Positions 43,500-51,968 of a stretch of DNA of 64,000 bases are shown here, in pieces. Source of the stretch: DSWT01 sp036845725. GTDB lineage: Bacteria > Chloroflexota > Anaerolineae > B4-G1 > SLSP01. The position numbers were made by a program, and so were the translations under genes. The notes beneath the pieces are model-generated. The model was not told the origin of the DNA. It did not search any database and saw only the letters and a list, made by a program, of their open reading frames with translations. Where the stretch lies: assembly GCA_036845725.1 (NCBI GenBank), contig DAIUDK010000001.1:62001-126000 (forward strand). The letters are read 5' to 3'. How positions within the stretch are numbered: the stretch's first letter is position 1; each line of letters begins with the position of its first letter.

Positions 43500-45650
43500 A
43501 TGAACAAAGTAAAAACGTCTGGCTTACAAGTAAAACTTCCGCCCCGTCTGGCGCGCTTGGAAGAACTCGCCTACAACCTGTGGTGGTCGTGGCATCGCGC
43601 GTCACGCGATCTCTTCAAACAACTGGATCGCACGCTGTGGACGACCACCCGCCACAATCCGGTACGCATCCTGCAAGAAATCCCACAGGAGAACCTGGAT
43701 GCCCTGGCTAAGGACCCGATATTCCTGCGCGATTTCGACGCGGTGATGATGGAGATGGACAAAGACACCCACGGCAGCACGCAATGGTACAGCAAAAATC
43801 CCATTGCCTACATGTCGGCGGAATTTGGGCTGCACATCTCATTGCCGATCTACTCCGGAGGCCTCGGCGTGCTCTCCGGTGACCACACCAAAGAGGCCAG
43901 TGACATGGGACTGCCCTTCGTCGCTGTGGGCTTCCTCTACGAGCAAGGCTACTTCCGCCAGCGACTGGATCATAGCGGCTGGCAGGAAGCGATTTATCCA
44001 CCGCTCAACACCAAAGAAGCTGCAATGCGCCCGGCCATGAACGGCAACGGCAACAAACAACTCCTCGCGGTGAAAGTGGGGGACCGCGACATTTACCTTC
44101 AGGTTTGGGAAGTGTTGGTGGGGCGTACCAGGCTCTATCTGATGGATGCCGACATCGACAAAAACGCGCCCTGGGATCGCCAACTCACGGCGCGCCTGTA
44201 CGGCGGCGACCGGGAAATGCGCATCCAGCAAGAGATTATCCTCGGCATCGGCGGCGTGCAGGTTCTGCGCCGCATGGGCATCAACCCGGTGGTGTGGCAC
44301 ATCAATGAGGGCCATTCGGCATTCATGGTGCTCGAACGCATACGCGAGTTCATAGTCAAAGGGATGTCCTTTGAAGAAGCGTGCAAATGCGTGCGCGCCG
44401 GCACGGTTTTTACCACCCACACCCCGGTCCCGGCCGGCCACGACACCTTTGATTTCAACCTCGTCGATAAATACTTCAACCAGTTTTGGCCCCAACTCAA
44501 CCTGAACCGCGAGGAATTTCTCCGTCTGGGCAGCCACAAGATGAACAACGGCGAGGCCTTCAACATGACCAAACTGGCCCTGACGATGGCGGGGCACACC
44601 AATGCCGTCAGCGCGCTGCACGGAGAAGTCTCGCGCAAAATGTGGCACAGTCTCTGGCCCGATAAACCGGTTGACGAGGTTCCCATCGGCCACGTGACCA
44701 ACGGCATCCACGTGCCTTCGTGGACGGGCGAAGCGATGCACGGTCTCTTTCGCCGCTACCTCAGCCCGGATTGGATCGAGCGGCAGGACAATCCGCTCCT
44801 GTGGGCATGCGTCGAGGAGATCCCCGACGAACGGCTCTGGAATGCACATATCTTACTGAAGCGCAAGATGTTCGCAACGATGCGGGAGCGCGCGCGCGAG
44901 GCCCGTATGCAGCAGGCCACACCTCCCGACCAACTGCTCGGTTCCGGCATCTTCCTCGATCCCGACGCGCTGGTGATCGGGTTCGCCCGGCGCTTTGCCA
45001 CGTACAAGCGCGCCAACCTCATTTTCCGCGATCTGGAACGGCTGAAGAGGCTCGTCCACAACCGTTATCGTCCCCTCCAAATTGTGTTCGCCGGTAAGGC
45101 GCACCCCGCCGACGATCCTGGCAAGCTGCTGCTGCAACAAATCTACAACATCGCGCGCAGCCCGGAGTTCGGCGGGCGCATCGCTTTTGTAGAGGACTAC
45201 GACATGCACGTGTCCCGCTACATGATCCAGGGCGTCGACGTGTGGCTGAACACACCGCTCAAACCGATGGAAGCCAGCGGCACGAGCGGGATGAAAGCCG
45301 CTCTCAACGGCATCCTGAACTTGAGCATCCTTGATGGCTGGTGGGCCGAGGCCTACAACGGGCGCAACGGATGGGCCATCGATGCCGGGCAAGAATACGA
45401 CGATCCAAACCTGCAGGATGACGCCGACGCCGACGCGCTGTACCGGGTTCTGGAAGAGCAAGTCGTCCCTCTGTTCTACAAACGCGACCGCGATGACATC
45501 CCGCGCGGTTGGGTCACAATGATGAAGGAAGCCATTCGCACCATCGGCTCGCATTTTTCCACGCGGCGTATGGTGCAGGAATATCTGGAGGAATACTACA
45601 TCCCGGCACTGCAGGACCTCACAGCGCTCAACGGCAACGTCACGCCGTAG
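43500..45650 (+). CDS. glgP: Alpha-glucan phosphorylase (GT35)
   Basis: This enzyme releases glucose-1-phosphate from glycogen or maltodextrin with phosphate and pyridoxal phosphate. The 716-residue protein belongs to the short archaeal/thermophile-type branch with a DUF3417-like N-terminus (LPPRLARLEELAYNLWWSWH). Conserved segments are YMSAEFGLHISLPIYSGGLGVLSGDHTKEASD, VWHINEGHSAFMVLER, TTHTPVPAGHDTF, HVTNGIHVPSW, FARRFATYKRANL, and the PLP-lysine region EASGTSGMKAALNG. The true ATG is at 43500 after AAAGGA; the longer frame from 43386 adds 38 residues read through the hairpin and is rejected. A strong terminator follows. Confidence 0.95.
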   Translation: MNKVKTSGLQVKLPPRLARLEELAYNLWWSWHRASRDLFKQLDRTLWTTTRHNPVRILQEIPQENLDALAKDPIFLRDFDAVMMEMDKDTHGSTQWYSKNPIAYMSAEFGLHISLPIYSGGLGVLSGDHTKEASDMGLPFVAVGFLYEQGYFRQRLDHSGWQEAIYPPLNTKEAAMRPAMNGNGNKQLLAVKVGDRDIYLQVWEVLVGRTRLYLMDADIDKNAPWDRQLTARLYGGDREMRIQQEIILGIGGVQVLRRMGINPVVWHINEGHSAFMVLERIREFIVKGMSFEEACKCVRAGTVFTTHTPVPAGHDTFDFNLVDKYFNQFWPQLNLNREEFLRLGSHKMNNGEAFNMTKLALTMAGHTNAVSALHGEVSRKMWHSLWPDKPVDEVPIGHVTNGIHVPSWTGEAMHGLFRRYLSPDWIERQDNPLLWACVEEIPDERLWNAHILLKRKMFATMRERAREARMQQATPPDQLLGSGIFLDPDALVIGFARRFATYKRANLIFRDLERLKRLVHNRYRPLQIVFAGKAHPADDPGKLLLQQIYNIARSPEFGGRIAFVEDYDMHVSRYMIQGVDVWLNTPLKPMEASGTSGMKAALNGILNLSILDGWWAEAYNGRNGWAIDAGQEYDDPNLQDDADADALYRVLEEQVVPLFYKRDRDDIPRGWVTMMKEAIRTIGSHFSTRRMVQEYLEEYYIPALQDLTALNGNVTP

Positions 45651-45667
45651 GCGTTCAAGGGAAAAGC

Positions 45668-45702
45668 AAAACGGCCAGCGGACAAACCGCTGGCCGTTTT
45701 TT
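45668..45702 (+). terminator. Bidirectional intrinsic terminator after glgP
   Basis: AAAACGGCCAGCGG and CCGCTGGCCGTTTT form a 14-bp stem around ACAAA, followed by TT. On the other strand the stem is also flanked by T-rich sequence, so it can end the convergent metallopeptidase mRNA. Confidence 0.9.
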
Positions 45703-45716
45703 GTTTGGCAGTGATG

Positions 45717-46085
45717 CTAATACGCGCCTATATCCTTGAGACGCTCGTCGCTGATCCCGAAATGATGCGCGATCTCATGGCGCAAGACGTGGTGAATCGT
45801 CTCACGAATCTCGCGCGGCGTGCGGCTGTGCAATTCGATGGGGCGGCGGTAGATGGAAATTTTATCCGGCAGAACCAGGCCATAGTGATGCGTGCGCTGC
45901 GTCTGCGGGACGCCGTGATAGAAACCGAGCAATCCCGCCGGGTTGTGTTGGTCGGCCAGGCGCAACGTCTCACGGTCGGGCCAGTCTTCCACCACCACCT
46001 CGACGTTCTCCAGGTGGGCGCGAAAGGCATCAGGGAGCGCGTCCAGCGCCTCCACGACCCAGACTTCGAAAAGCTCACGATCCAT
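45717..46085 (-). CDS. Small zinc metallopeptidase-like protein (TTHA0227-type minizincin)
   Basis: A 122-residue protein with the zincin motif HEIAHHFG near its C-terminus (residues about 106-113) and an upstream DRELFEVWVVEALDALP helix. It matches the small metallopeptidase family typified by Thermus TTHA0227, whose fold is a minimal gluzincin/metzincin-like unit; substrates are unknown. No signal peptide is visible, so it should be cytosolic. I chose the ATG at 46085 (MDRELFEVWV), which overlaps the upstream GNAT gene by 11 nt; a GTG at 46091 is possible. The overlap suggests translational coupling with the acetyltransferase. Confidence 0.8.
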   Translation of the reverse strand: MDRELFEVWVVEALDALPDAFRAHLENVEVVVEDWPDRETLRLADQHNPAGLLGFYHGVPQTQRTHHYGLVLPDKISIYRRPIELHSRTPREIRETIHHVLRHEIAHHFGISDERLKDIGAY

Positions 46086-47055
46086 CAGCACCCATCTCGG
46101 AAAAGGGTTTGCGATAGCGGGGAAATTCTTTCAACATCCTGAAGCCCACGCTGTAATAAAGGTCTTTGGCGCGGGTACGGAATTCGGCGACGGTGCTCAG
46201 CCGGACCGTGGTCGCGCCGCGTTCCCGCACCAGGTGGAGCGCGCGCGACAGCAGAGCGCGTGCCAGGCCGCGCCGACGCCACGCCGGACGCACACTGACC
46301 TCGAAGATGTCGGCGACGTCGCCTTTCTGGATCGGGATGACCTGCCCGGCAATTTGATCCCCATCCCAGGCCACTTGCCAAAGCGTGGGATCGTGCCGCG
46401 GCTCTTGCAACTCGGCCAGATACTCGTCGGGGTCCACGTCTTCGTTGAACCGGCCATCGTCGTATTCCTGCCGGTAGGCCTCGCGTACACTGGCGACGAT
46501 GAGCGGATAATGCTCCGGCAGGACCGGCCGCACTTCGAGTCCGGCAGGCATAGGATGGAGCGGTGGGATGTCTGCTGCCAGCCGCATTTCCAGCACCGTG
46601 TATCCCGCGCTGTAGCCCGCGTGCTCCAACAGCGCGGTCGCATCGATTTCGGTGCTGCTGGCGTTGGCGGCGAACTCGGCCTTCTCGCCCGGATGTTCCT
46701 CAGCGACCAGACGGCGGCTGAGGTCTTCGGCCCAGCCAAGCAGCGCCATCCCCACGCCCTGCCCGCGCCATTCCGGCAGGACCCAGCCCTGGTTGAGGTA
46801 CACCCACGTCCCGTCAGCTTCAGGCCAGCACTCGATCTGGCCGTAGCCCACCACCTGATCCCCGATCTCCGCCACCTGCCAATCATCCTGTTGGCCGGCC
46901 TCTACGGCTTCGGTCAGGGCCTCGCGCAGGTCTTCCAGACTTGGGAAGTCCTCGAAGGGCGAAGTCGGCTCAATCCCATCGCGAGTCGCGCGCCCCACAT
47001 GAACAGCATACAGCGCCTCGGCATCTTCCGCACCACGAATTTGACGAAGTTTCAT
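46075..47055 (-). CDS. Tandem GNAT-family N-acetyltransferase
   Basis: A 326-residue protein with two GNAT folds. The first (about 1-160) has VVGYGQIECWPEADGTWVYLNQGWVLPEWRGQGVGMALLGWAE, whose WRGQGVGMAL is the acetyl-CoA pyrophosphate-binding loop. The second (about 170-326) has the same element in PAWRRRGLARALLSRALHL, preceded by DIFEVSVRP, and ends with RTRAKDLYYSVGFRM. Both loops appear intact, so either half could bind acetyl-CoA. This double form resembles mycothiol-synthase-like (MshD) and related GNATs, but no substrate can be read from sequence. GGAGGG lies about 7 nt upstream of the ATG at 47055. It is followed by the minizincin gene with an 11-nt overlap. Confidence 0.85.
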   Translation of the reverse strand: MKLRQIRGAEDAEALYAVHVGRATRDGIEPTSPFEDFPSLEDLREALTEAVEAGQQDDWQVAEIGDQVVGYGQIECWPEADGTWVYLNQGWVLPEWRGQGVGMALLGWAEDLSRRLVAEEHPGEKAEFAANASSTEIDATALLEHAGYSAGYTVLEMRLAADIPPLHPMPAGLEVRPVLPEHYPLIVASVREAYRQEYDDGRFNEDVDPDEYLAELQEPRHDPTLWQVAWDGDQIAGQVIPIQKGDVADIFEVSVRPAWRRRGLARALLSRALHLVRERGATTVRLSTVAEFRTRAKDLYYSVGFRMLKEFPRYRKPFSEMGADGS

Positions 47056-47273
47056 AGATTTCCCTCCTCACTTTGAAATGTCACAGGATGAATTATGAAA
47101 TCTGGCAGTCGCAATAGAAACACATCCATTATTCATAACAATGATTAAAATGCAAACGTGTAAAAGTGGCTTCTTTCCAAGTTGGTGCTATAGTAGAGGT
47201 GTATTTGACTCTTCAGGCATACCCCGTATGCCAAAAAATGCTTTTCAACCATTTCAAAACAAAGGAGATATAT

Positions 47274-47954
47274 ATGGTCACGTTCGATGTGCAAACCAAA
47301 GAGCTGCTCCGCATCGTCAAGATAGAGTTGAACAACGATGCCGTGAGAACCGAAGCCGGAGCGATGTACTACATGATCGGCAATATTGCGATGGAAGCGA
47401 AAGCGCCTTCCGCGGGTGGCTTTCTCAAGTCGCTGGTGTCTGCCGAGTCGGTTGTTCGCCCGGTCTATCGCGGGACAGGCCAACTGTTCCTGGAGCCTTC
47501 GTATGGCGATTTCACCATCCTGGAATTGAACGGCGAGGAGTGGATCCTCGACCGGGGCGCGTACTATGCGTCCGAAATGAGCGTCGATGTAGGCGTGGTC
47601 ACCAACAAGGCGTGGTCCGGGATGCTCTCGGGCGAAGGGTTCTTCCAGACCAAGGTGTCCGGTAGGGGAAAAATCGTCATCACGTCGCAGGGGCCGCTGG
47701 AGACCGTTGAGCTGAACAACTCAAAACTGGTAGTGGATGGCACGTTCGCCGTCGCCAGAACCGGCAACATTGAATTTAAGATCGAAAAGGCCACCAAGGG
47801 GCTATTTGGCACAGCGATTTCTGGCGAGGGTCTGGTCAACACGTTCACCGGGACCGGCAAGGTGTTGATCGCGCCCGCGGGCCGCCGCGATGCCTTCTTC
47901 GCCAATCAAATCTCGGCTTTGCAGACGCAAGTGGCCGCGTCCAAAAGCAGCTAA
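47274..47954 (+). CDS. AIM24-family protein
   Basis: A 226-residue protein of the AIM24 (TspO/altered-inheritance-of-mitochondria 24) family, a double beta-barrel-like fold of unknown biochemical role, widespread in bacteria. The sequence has the typical opening AMYYMIGNIAMEAKAPSAGG, the FLKSLVSAESVVRPVYRG-like middle, PSYGDFTILELNGEEWILDRG and LVNTFTGTGKVLIAPAG near the C-terminus. It has no signal peptide and no membrane helix. AGGAG at 47263-47267 lies 6 nt before the ATG at 47274; the longer frame from 47166 adds 36 residues without a binding site. A TATAGT at 47189-47194 could be its -10 but has no good -35. A bidirectional terminator follows. Confidence 0.88.
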   Translation: MVTFDVQTKELLRIVKIELNNDAVRTEAGAMYYMIGNIAMEAKAPSAGGFLKSLVSAESVVRPVYRGTGQLFLEPSYGDFTILELNGEEWILDRGAYYASEMSVDVGVVTNKAWSGMLSGEGFFQTKVSGRGKIVITSQGPLETVELNNSKLVVDGTFAVARTGNIEFKIEKATKGLFGTAISGEGLVNTFTGTGKVLIAPAGRRDAFFANQISALQTQVAASKSS

Positions 47955-47976
47955 CGCGCGTTCGTTGTGACAAAAG

Positions 47977-48010
47977 AAACCGGCGAGGTGTTCGTATCTC
48001 GCCGGTTTTT
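47977..48010 (+). terminator. Bidirectional terminator between AIM24 gene and deoC
   Basis: AAACCGGCGAG (47977-47987) pairs with CTCGCCGGTTT (47998-48008), followed by TT. The minus-strand continuation TTTCTTTTG makes it a fair terminator for deoC too. Confidence 0.85.
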
Positions 48011-48024
48011 CGTTGAAGCTGTAC

Positions 48025-48750
48025 TCAATAGCTCGAGGACGTGCCTTTATCCGCGATCTGGATCGGCTCCAGTCCCAATCGCGCACGGCACTCGTCCAGG
48101 ATTTTCGCCGTCGCCGACGCGCCCACGCGGGTGACACCGAGCGCGCGCACTTCAAGCAACTGGTCGAAGGTACGCACGCCGCCCGCGGCCTTTACCTGCA
48201 CGTGCGCGGGGGAATGGGCGCGCATCAGCTTGAGGTCGTCGAGCGTCGCGCCACCGGTCCCATAGCCGGTCGAGGTCTTCACCCAGTCCGCGCCCACCTC
48301 AGCACAGATTTCGCACAGCTTAATCTTGTGCTCGTCCTTGAGATAGCAGTTTTCGAAGATCACCTTCACCTTCTGGCCTGCCGCGTGTGTCACGTCCACC
48401 ACGACTTTGATCTCGTTGCGCACGTAGTTCCAATCACCGCTGAGCACTTTGCTGATGTTGACGACCACATCCAACTCTTGCCCGCCGTCCGCTAACGCCT
48501 GTTCCGCCTCGGCGACCTTGATTGCCGTGGTGTGCCCGCCGTGCGGGAACCCAATGGTTGCGCTCGCTTTGATCGTGGAACCGTGGAGCAGTTGCGCGCA
48601 GCGCTTGAGATAGTACGGCATAATGCAAATGCTCGCCGTATCGTAAGCCAGCCCGACCAGGATGCCCTTTTCCAGCGTCGCCACGTCCATGGTGGGACTC
48701 AACAACGAGTGATCAATCATTTTAGCGATGTCTGAGTATGTGTAATCCAT
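48025..48750 (-). CDS. deoC: Deoxyribose-phosphate aldolase
   Basis: DeoC splits 2-deoxyribose-5-phosphate into glyceraldehyde-3-phosphate and acetaldehyde during nucleoside breakdown in the cytosol. The 241-residue class I aldolase contains IDHSLLSPT at the start, the Schiff-base lysine in GADWVKTSTGYGTGGAT, the second catalytic lysine in VQVKAAGGVRT, and GQKVKVIFENCYL. ELDVVVNI corresponds to the early active-site Asp. I chose the ATG at 48750 (MDYTYSDIAKMIDHS), preceded by GGAGGA about 6 nt upstream; five residues further out have no signal. It is divergent from lspA, and a minus-strand promoter is visible. Confidence 0.96.
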   Translation of the reverse strand: MDYTYSDIAKMIDHSLLSPTMDVATLEKGILVGLAYDTASICIMPYYLKRCAQLLHGSTIKASATIGFPHGGHTTAIKVAEAEQALADGGQELDVVVNISKVLSGDWNYVRNEIKVVVDVTHAAGQKVKVIFENCYLKDEHKIKLCEICAEVGADWVKTSTGYGTGGATLDDLKLMRAHSPAHVQVKAAGGVRTFDQLLEVRALGVTRVGASATAKILDECRARLGLEPIQIADKGTSSSY

Positions 48751-48816
48751 TGCAGTCCTCCTCAAGAAAATAGTTGCTCTTTACCGGTTACTTTGAGTGA
48801 TGCGCGAGTATGGTCT

Positions 48817-48844
48817 ACTATACCCCCAAGTGGCAGAGATACAA
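48817..48844 (-). promoter_or_regulatory. Promoter of deoC
   Basis: On the minus strand TTGTAT (48844-48839) and TATAGT (48822-48817) are 16 bp apart, giving a leader of about 60 nt before deoC. Confidence 0.5.
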
Positions 48845-48862
48845 ATTGACACGTTGTAGACC

Positions 48863-48890
48863 TTGCCAGGAACAAGCGGTGGCTTATAAT
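48863..48890 (+). promoter_or_regulatory. Promoter of lspA
   Basis: TTGCCA (48863-48868) and a perfect TATAAT (48885-48890) are 16 bp apart. A TTGACA at 48846-48851 is also present but too far (33 bp) to pair with this -10. The 5' leader of about 93 nt holds an AAGGC/GCCTT hairpin. Confidence 0.6.
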
Positions 48891-48989
48891 TAACGCTCAA
48901 GCCCGCGAGTGCAAAGCGAGCATACTGACGAAAGGAGCCACCGGTAAGGCAACCGTCGCCTTCCCAAGAATGGATCAAACGATAAAGCT

Positions 48990-49517
48990 ATGAAAACCAA
49001 TCGCAAAATCCTGTTAATCCTCATCATCCTCTGTGTATGCGTGGCCTGCGACCAGGCGACGAAAGCCATCGCCAAACAGCATCTTGCCGGCGCGCCGACC
49101 ATTTACGCCCTCGGCGGAACGGTGATGCTACATTATTCGGAGAACGTCGGGGCGTTCCTCAGCCTCGGCGCGAACTTGCCGGAGACGGCACGGGTCTGGA
49201 TTTTCATCGTCTTCAACAGTCTGGTACTCACAGGGACGTGCATCTTCACCTTGACGATGCGGACGTTCAGTGTGTGGGACGTCACCGGTGGAGCGTTGAT
49301 TGTGAGCGGCGGATTCAGCAATCTGATCGACCGCTTGTTTCACAATGGCGCAGTCGTGGATTTTCTCAATGTCGGCATCGGCAAAGTGCGCACGGGCATC
49401 TTCAACCTCGCGGACGTGGCGATTATGGTCGGCATCGGACTGCTGCTCATCGAAGCGTGGCGGCGCGAGGACACTCACAACATCAGCATTGCATCCCCAA
49501 ACGAGAACAAACGATAG
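48990..49517 (+). CDS. lspA: Lipoprotein signal peptidase (signal peptidase II)
   Basis: LspA removes signal peptides from prolipoproteins after diacylglyceryl modification, in the cytoplasmic membrane. The 175-residue protein has four hydrophobic segments and the aspartic-peptidase motifs: FSNLIDRLFHNGAVVDFLNVG with catalytic Asp124 and GIFNLADVAIMVG with catalytic Asp142. DQATK and the HYSENVGAFLSLG region (compare N-x-G-x-A-F) are also present. The ATG at 48990 has a weak binding site, but the TATAAT promoter and leader upstream fit. Its 3' end overlaps the convergent queA gene by 43 bp, so the polar tail (DTHNISIASPNENKR) lies over queA's last codons. Confidence 0.95.
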   Translation: MKTNRKILLILIILCVCVACDQATKAIAKQHLAGAPTIYALGGTVMLHYSENVGAFLSLGANLPETARVWIFIVFNSLVLTGTCIFTLTMRTFSVWDVTGGALIVSGGFSNLIDRLFHNGAVVDFLNVGIGKVRTGIFNLADVAIMVGIGLLLIEAWRREDTHNISIASPNENKR

Positions 49518-50548
49518 CGCTGCGCAATGGCCTCGGTGTAGGCGCGGCGGATGTTGTCCTCGCCCGCGAAGGCCATCACCAACGCCAGGAGTGTACTCTT
49601 GGGCAGGTGGAAGTTGGTAATCATCACATCGACGACGCGGAAGTTGAAGCCGGGCGTGATGTAGAGGTCGGTGAAGCCTTCGAAGGGCGCGAGCGGACGC
49701 CAGGGACACACGCCGCCGGGAGCGTCGTCGGGCATTTGCAGCAGGCCGCGCCGGGCCGCCGTCTCCAACACGCGCACGCTCGTCGTCCCCACGGCGATGA
49801 CGCGCCCGCCCATCACCTTCGCGCGGTTGATCTGCTCGGCGACGGGCAAACTGAGGCTGCCCCACTCGGTGTGAATGCGGTGCTCCTCAATCACGTCCTC
49901 GCTGATCGGGCGGAAGGTATCTAGCCCCACATGCAGCGTGACAAAGGCGAATCCCACGCCCCGGTCGCGCAACGACAGCAGCAACTCCGGCGTGAAGTGC
50001 AGCCCGGCCGTAGGGGCCGCCGCGCTGCCCAACGTGTGCGAGTAGACGGTCTGGTAACGTTCCGGATCGCGCAGCGGTTCGTGGATGTAAGGCGGCAGTG
50101 GCATCACGCCGAGTCCATCGAAGTACATCTCCACCGGCTCGGAGAATCTCAGCGTGCGCTCACCTCTTTCCCCCACCTCGATCACCTCTGCTGTCAGCGT
50201 CGAAGGCGTGCCATCCTGATCGAGCCGCACCCGCGTCCCCACGTGCGTGCGCGCGCCCCCCACCAGACAACGCCATTCCACGTCGTGCAGCTTGCGCAGC
50301 AGCAGCACTTCGACTTTGCCACCGCCGGGTTCCTTGTGGCCGAACAGCCGCGCCGGGATGACGCGGCTCTCGTTGGCGACAAGCACATCGCCCGGTCGCA
50401 GATAGTCACCAATGTCGCGGAAAATGCGATGCTCCAACCGCCCATCGTTGCGGTGCAGCACCAGCAGCCGCGAGCTATCCCGTGGCTCCACTGGCGTCTG
50501 CGCGATCAGGTCTTCAGGTAATGTGTAATCCAGGTCCGTCGTTTCCAT
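49475..50548 (-). CDS. queA: S-adenosylmethionine:tRNA ribosyltransferase-isomerase
   Basis: QueA transfers and rearranges the ribosyl part of S-adenosylmethionine onto preQ1-modified tRNA to give epoxyqueuosine. The 357-residue protein has the family opening DLDYTLPEDLIAQTPVEPRDSSRLLVL, GDVLVANESRVIPARLFG, GGKVEVLLL, PLPPYIHEPLRDPERYQTVY, SAAAPTAGLHFTPELL and GVGFAFVTLHVGLDTFRPI, and ends NFHLPKSTLLALVMAFAG. The ATG at 50548 lies 4 nt after the GH1 stop; the longer frame overlaps that gene and is rejected. It is convergent with and overlaps lspA by 43 bp. No other queuosine gene is in the window. Confidence 0.96.
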   Translation of the reverse strand: METTDLDYTLPEDLIAQTPVEPRDSSRLLVLHRNDGRLEHRIFRDIGDYLRPGDVLVANESRVIPARLFGHKEPGGGKVEVLLLRKLHDVEWRCLVGGARTHVGTRVRLDQDGTPSTLTAEVIEVGERGERTLRFSEPVEMYFDGLGVMPLPPYIHEPLRDPERYQTVYSHTLGSAAAPTAGLHFTPELLLSLRDRGVGFAFVTLHVGLDTFRPISEDVIEEHRIHTEWGSLSLPVAEQINRAKVMGGRVIAVGTTSVRVLETAARRGLLQMPDDAPGGVCPWRPLAPFEGFTDLYITPGFNFRVVDVMITNFHLPKSTLLALVMAFAGEDNIRRAYTEAIAQRYRLFSFGDAMLML

Positions 50549-50552
50549 CTCA

Positions 50553-51878
50553 TCATCCCGGCAGCAAGACCTTGCGCAGTCCCGGCGCGTAGGCGTCGAG
50601 GAGTTCCGGCGTGATCGCGTCGCCTTGCGCAATCGCCGCATACAAGTCAGCGCTGGGACGTGGCGTGCGGGCCTGCGTCTGCGGATCGAGTTCGACCAGG
50701 CCGAAAGGCAGCGTCCAGCCTTCCGCCCATTCGAAGTTGTCGGTCAGCGTCCAATGGTAATAGCCCTGCACAGGGACGTTGTCCTGCAACGCGCGCCACA
50801 GTTCACGCAGGTGCAGCAGCAGCGCGCGCGGACGCTGATCGTCGTCCGCGTCGGGGATGCCGTTTTCGGTCACGTAAATGGGAATGTTCATCCGCGCGAG
50901 CTGTTTGAGCGCCCGGAACATCCCCTGCGAGTACAATTCGCCGTAGTCACCATCGAGCGGCTCGGCTTTGGGATCGTGCGACGTCTGTGCGTAAAAGTCC
51001 GCCTTTGCCGCCCGGTCGAACTTCACCAGATCGCGGGTGTAGTAGTTGAGGCCGATCCAGTCGAGCGTGCGGCGCAGCGTCACCGCCGGGCCGAAGCCTG
51101 CGGGCGGCAGCCACCAGCCATTCCACACTGCCTTCAACGTCGTCTGGTTGAAACCCAGGTCGCGCACCCACGCCGCCAGCCGGTCGAGCAGATTGCGCGG
51201 GCGGGCGGGATCGAAGAAGCGCAGGTTATGCGCCAGTCCTACCTGCGCGTTCTCCTGGACGTTGTGGATGCGCCGGTACGCCGCCGCGTGCGCTTGCAAC
51301 ATCGCCCGGATCACGGCGAAGGCCATGCGGCTGTCCTGCTTCCCCGGCGGGAACACGCCCTCCATGTAGCCCATATAGGCGTAGACATTCGGTTCGTTGA
51401 TCGTACACCAGAGATTGGTGAACTCGCCCAACGCGCGCACCACCTGCTCGACGTAGCGCGTGAAGTACTGGATGATATTCACGTTCAGCCAGCCGCCCTC
51501 GTCCGCCAACCACATGGGATCGGAGAAATGGTGGAGCGTCACCATCGGCTCGATGCCGCGCTCGCGCAGTCCCTTAAGCATTTCGCGGTAGCGGTCGAGC
51601 GCCGCCGTGTCGATGCGGCCCGGCGCGACTTCGATGCGACTCCACTCGACGGAGAGGCGCATCGCGTTCAGCCCCATCGCGGCGGCGCGGTCGAAATCCA
51701 CTTCTGGATGCTGCCACGCGTCGCAGGCCAGGCCGGATTTACCCTCCTGCTTGATGCGCCCAGGTTGTTGTTCCCACGCCCACCATTGATTATTCGTGTT
51801 ATTGCCCTCGATCTGGTGCGCCGCCGTCGCCACGCCCCAACGAAAATTCGGCGGAAAATGAAAAGTCGCGTCTGGCAT
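50553..51878 (-). CDS. Glycoside hydrolase family 1 (beta-glucosidase/galactosidase-like)
   Basis: A retaining beta-glycosidase of 441 residues with a TIM barrel. The acid/base Glu162 is in CTINEPN and the nucleophile Glu338 is in YVTENGIPD. Other GH1 marks are FRWGVATAAHQIEGNN at the start, SVEWSRIEVAPG, VTLHHFSDPMWL, GLNYYTRD and YYHWTLTDNFEWAEGW near the end. No signal peptide is visible, so it is cytosolic and probably acts on imported beta-glucosides, galactosides or glycan fragments. The ATG at 51878 follows AGGAGGA by 5 nt; a TTG one codon earlier is weaker. The palindromic repeat copy 2 lies upstream, and queA follows 4 nt after its stop, so the two are likely on one mRNA. Confidence 0.95.
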   Translation of the reverse strand: MPDATFHFPPNFRWGVATAAHQIEGNNTNNQWWAWEQQPGRIKQEGKSGLACDAWQHPEVDFDRAAAMGLNAMRLSVEWSRIEVAPGRIDTAALDRYREMLKGLRERGIEPMVTLHHFSDPMWLADEGGWLNVNIIQYFTRYVEQVVRALGEFTNLWCTINEPNVYAYMGYMEGVFPPGKQDSRMAFAVIRAMLQAHAAAYRRIHNVQENAQVGLAHNLRFFDPARPRNLLDRLAAWVRDLGFNQTTLKAVWNGWWLPPAGFGPAVTLRRTLDWIGLNYYTRDLVKFDRAAKADFYAQTSHDPKAEPLDGDYGELYSQGMFRALKQLARMNIPIYVTENGIPDADDDQRPRALLLHLRELWRALQDNVPVQGYYHWTLTDNFEWAEGWTLPFGLVELDPQTQARTPRPSADLYAAIAQGDAITPELLDAYAPGLRKVLLPG

Positions 51879-51898
51879 CAATCTCCTCCTAAAAACAA

Positions 51899-51956
51899 AC
51901 CGCGAATCTCGCTAATCTACGCGAATTAAATAGAGAAAATTCGCGCAATTCGCGGT
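51899..51956. repeat. Palindromic dispersed repeat, copy 2
   Basis: ACCGCGAATCTCGCTAATCT at the left matches copy 1 (2253-2317) closely. The right end AATTCGCGCAATTCGCGGT is inverted relative to the left. Inner CGCGAATT/AATTCGCG pairs around AAATAGAGA. It separates the GH1 gene from the large membrane protein gene. Confidence 0.75.
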
Positions 51957-51968
51957 CAAAATCAGCAT

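Noticed and set aside
48846..48851. TTGACA as the -35 of lspA
   Set aside because: It is 33 bp from the TATAAT; TTGCCA at 48863 has the correct 16-bp spacing.
48896..48960. Hammerhead ribozyme or c-di-GMP riboswitch in the lspA leader
   Set aside because: CTGACGA is present but the required GAAA partner and stems are missing; the c-di-GMP core motif also does not fit.
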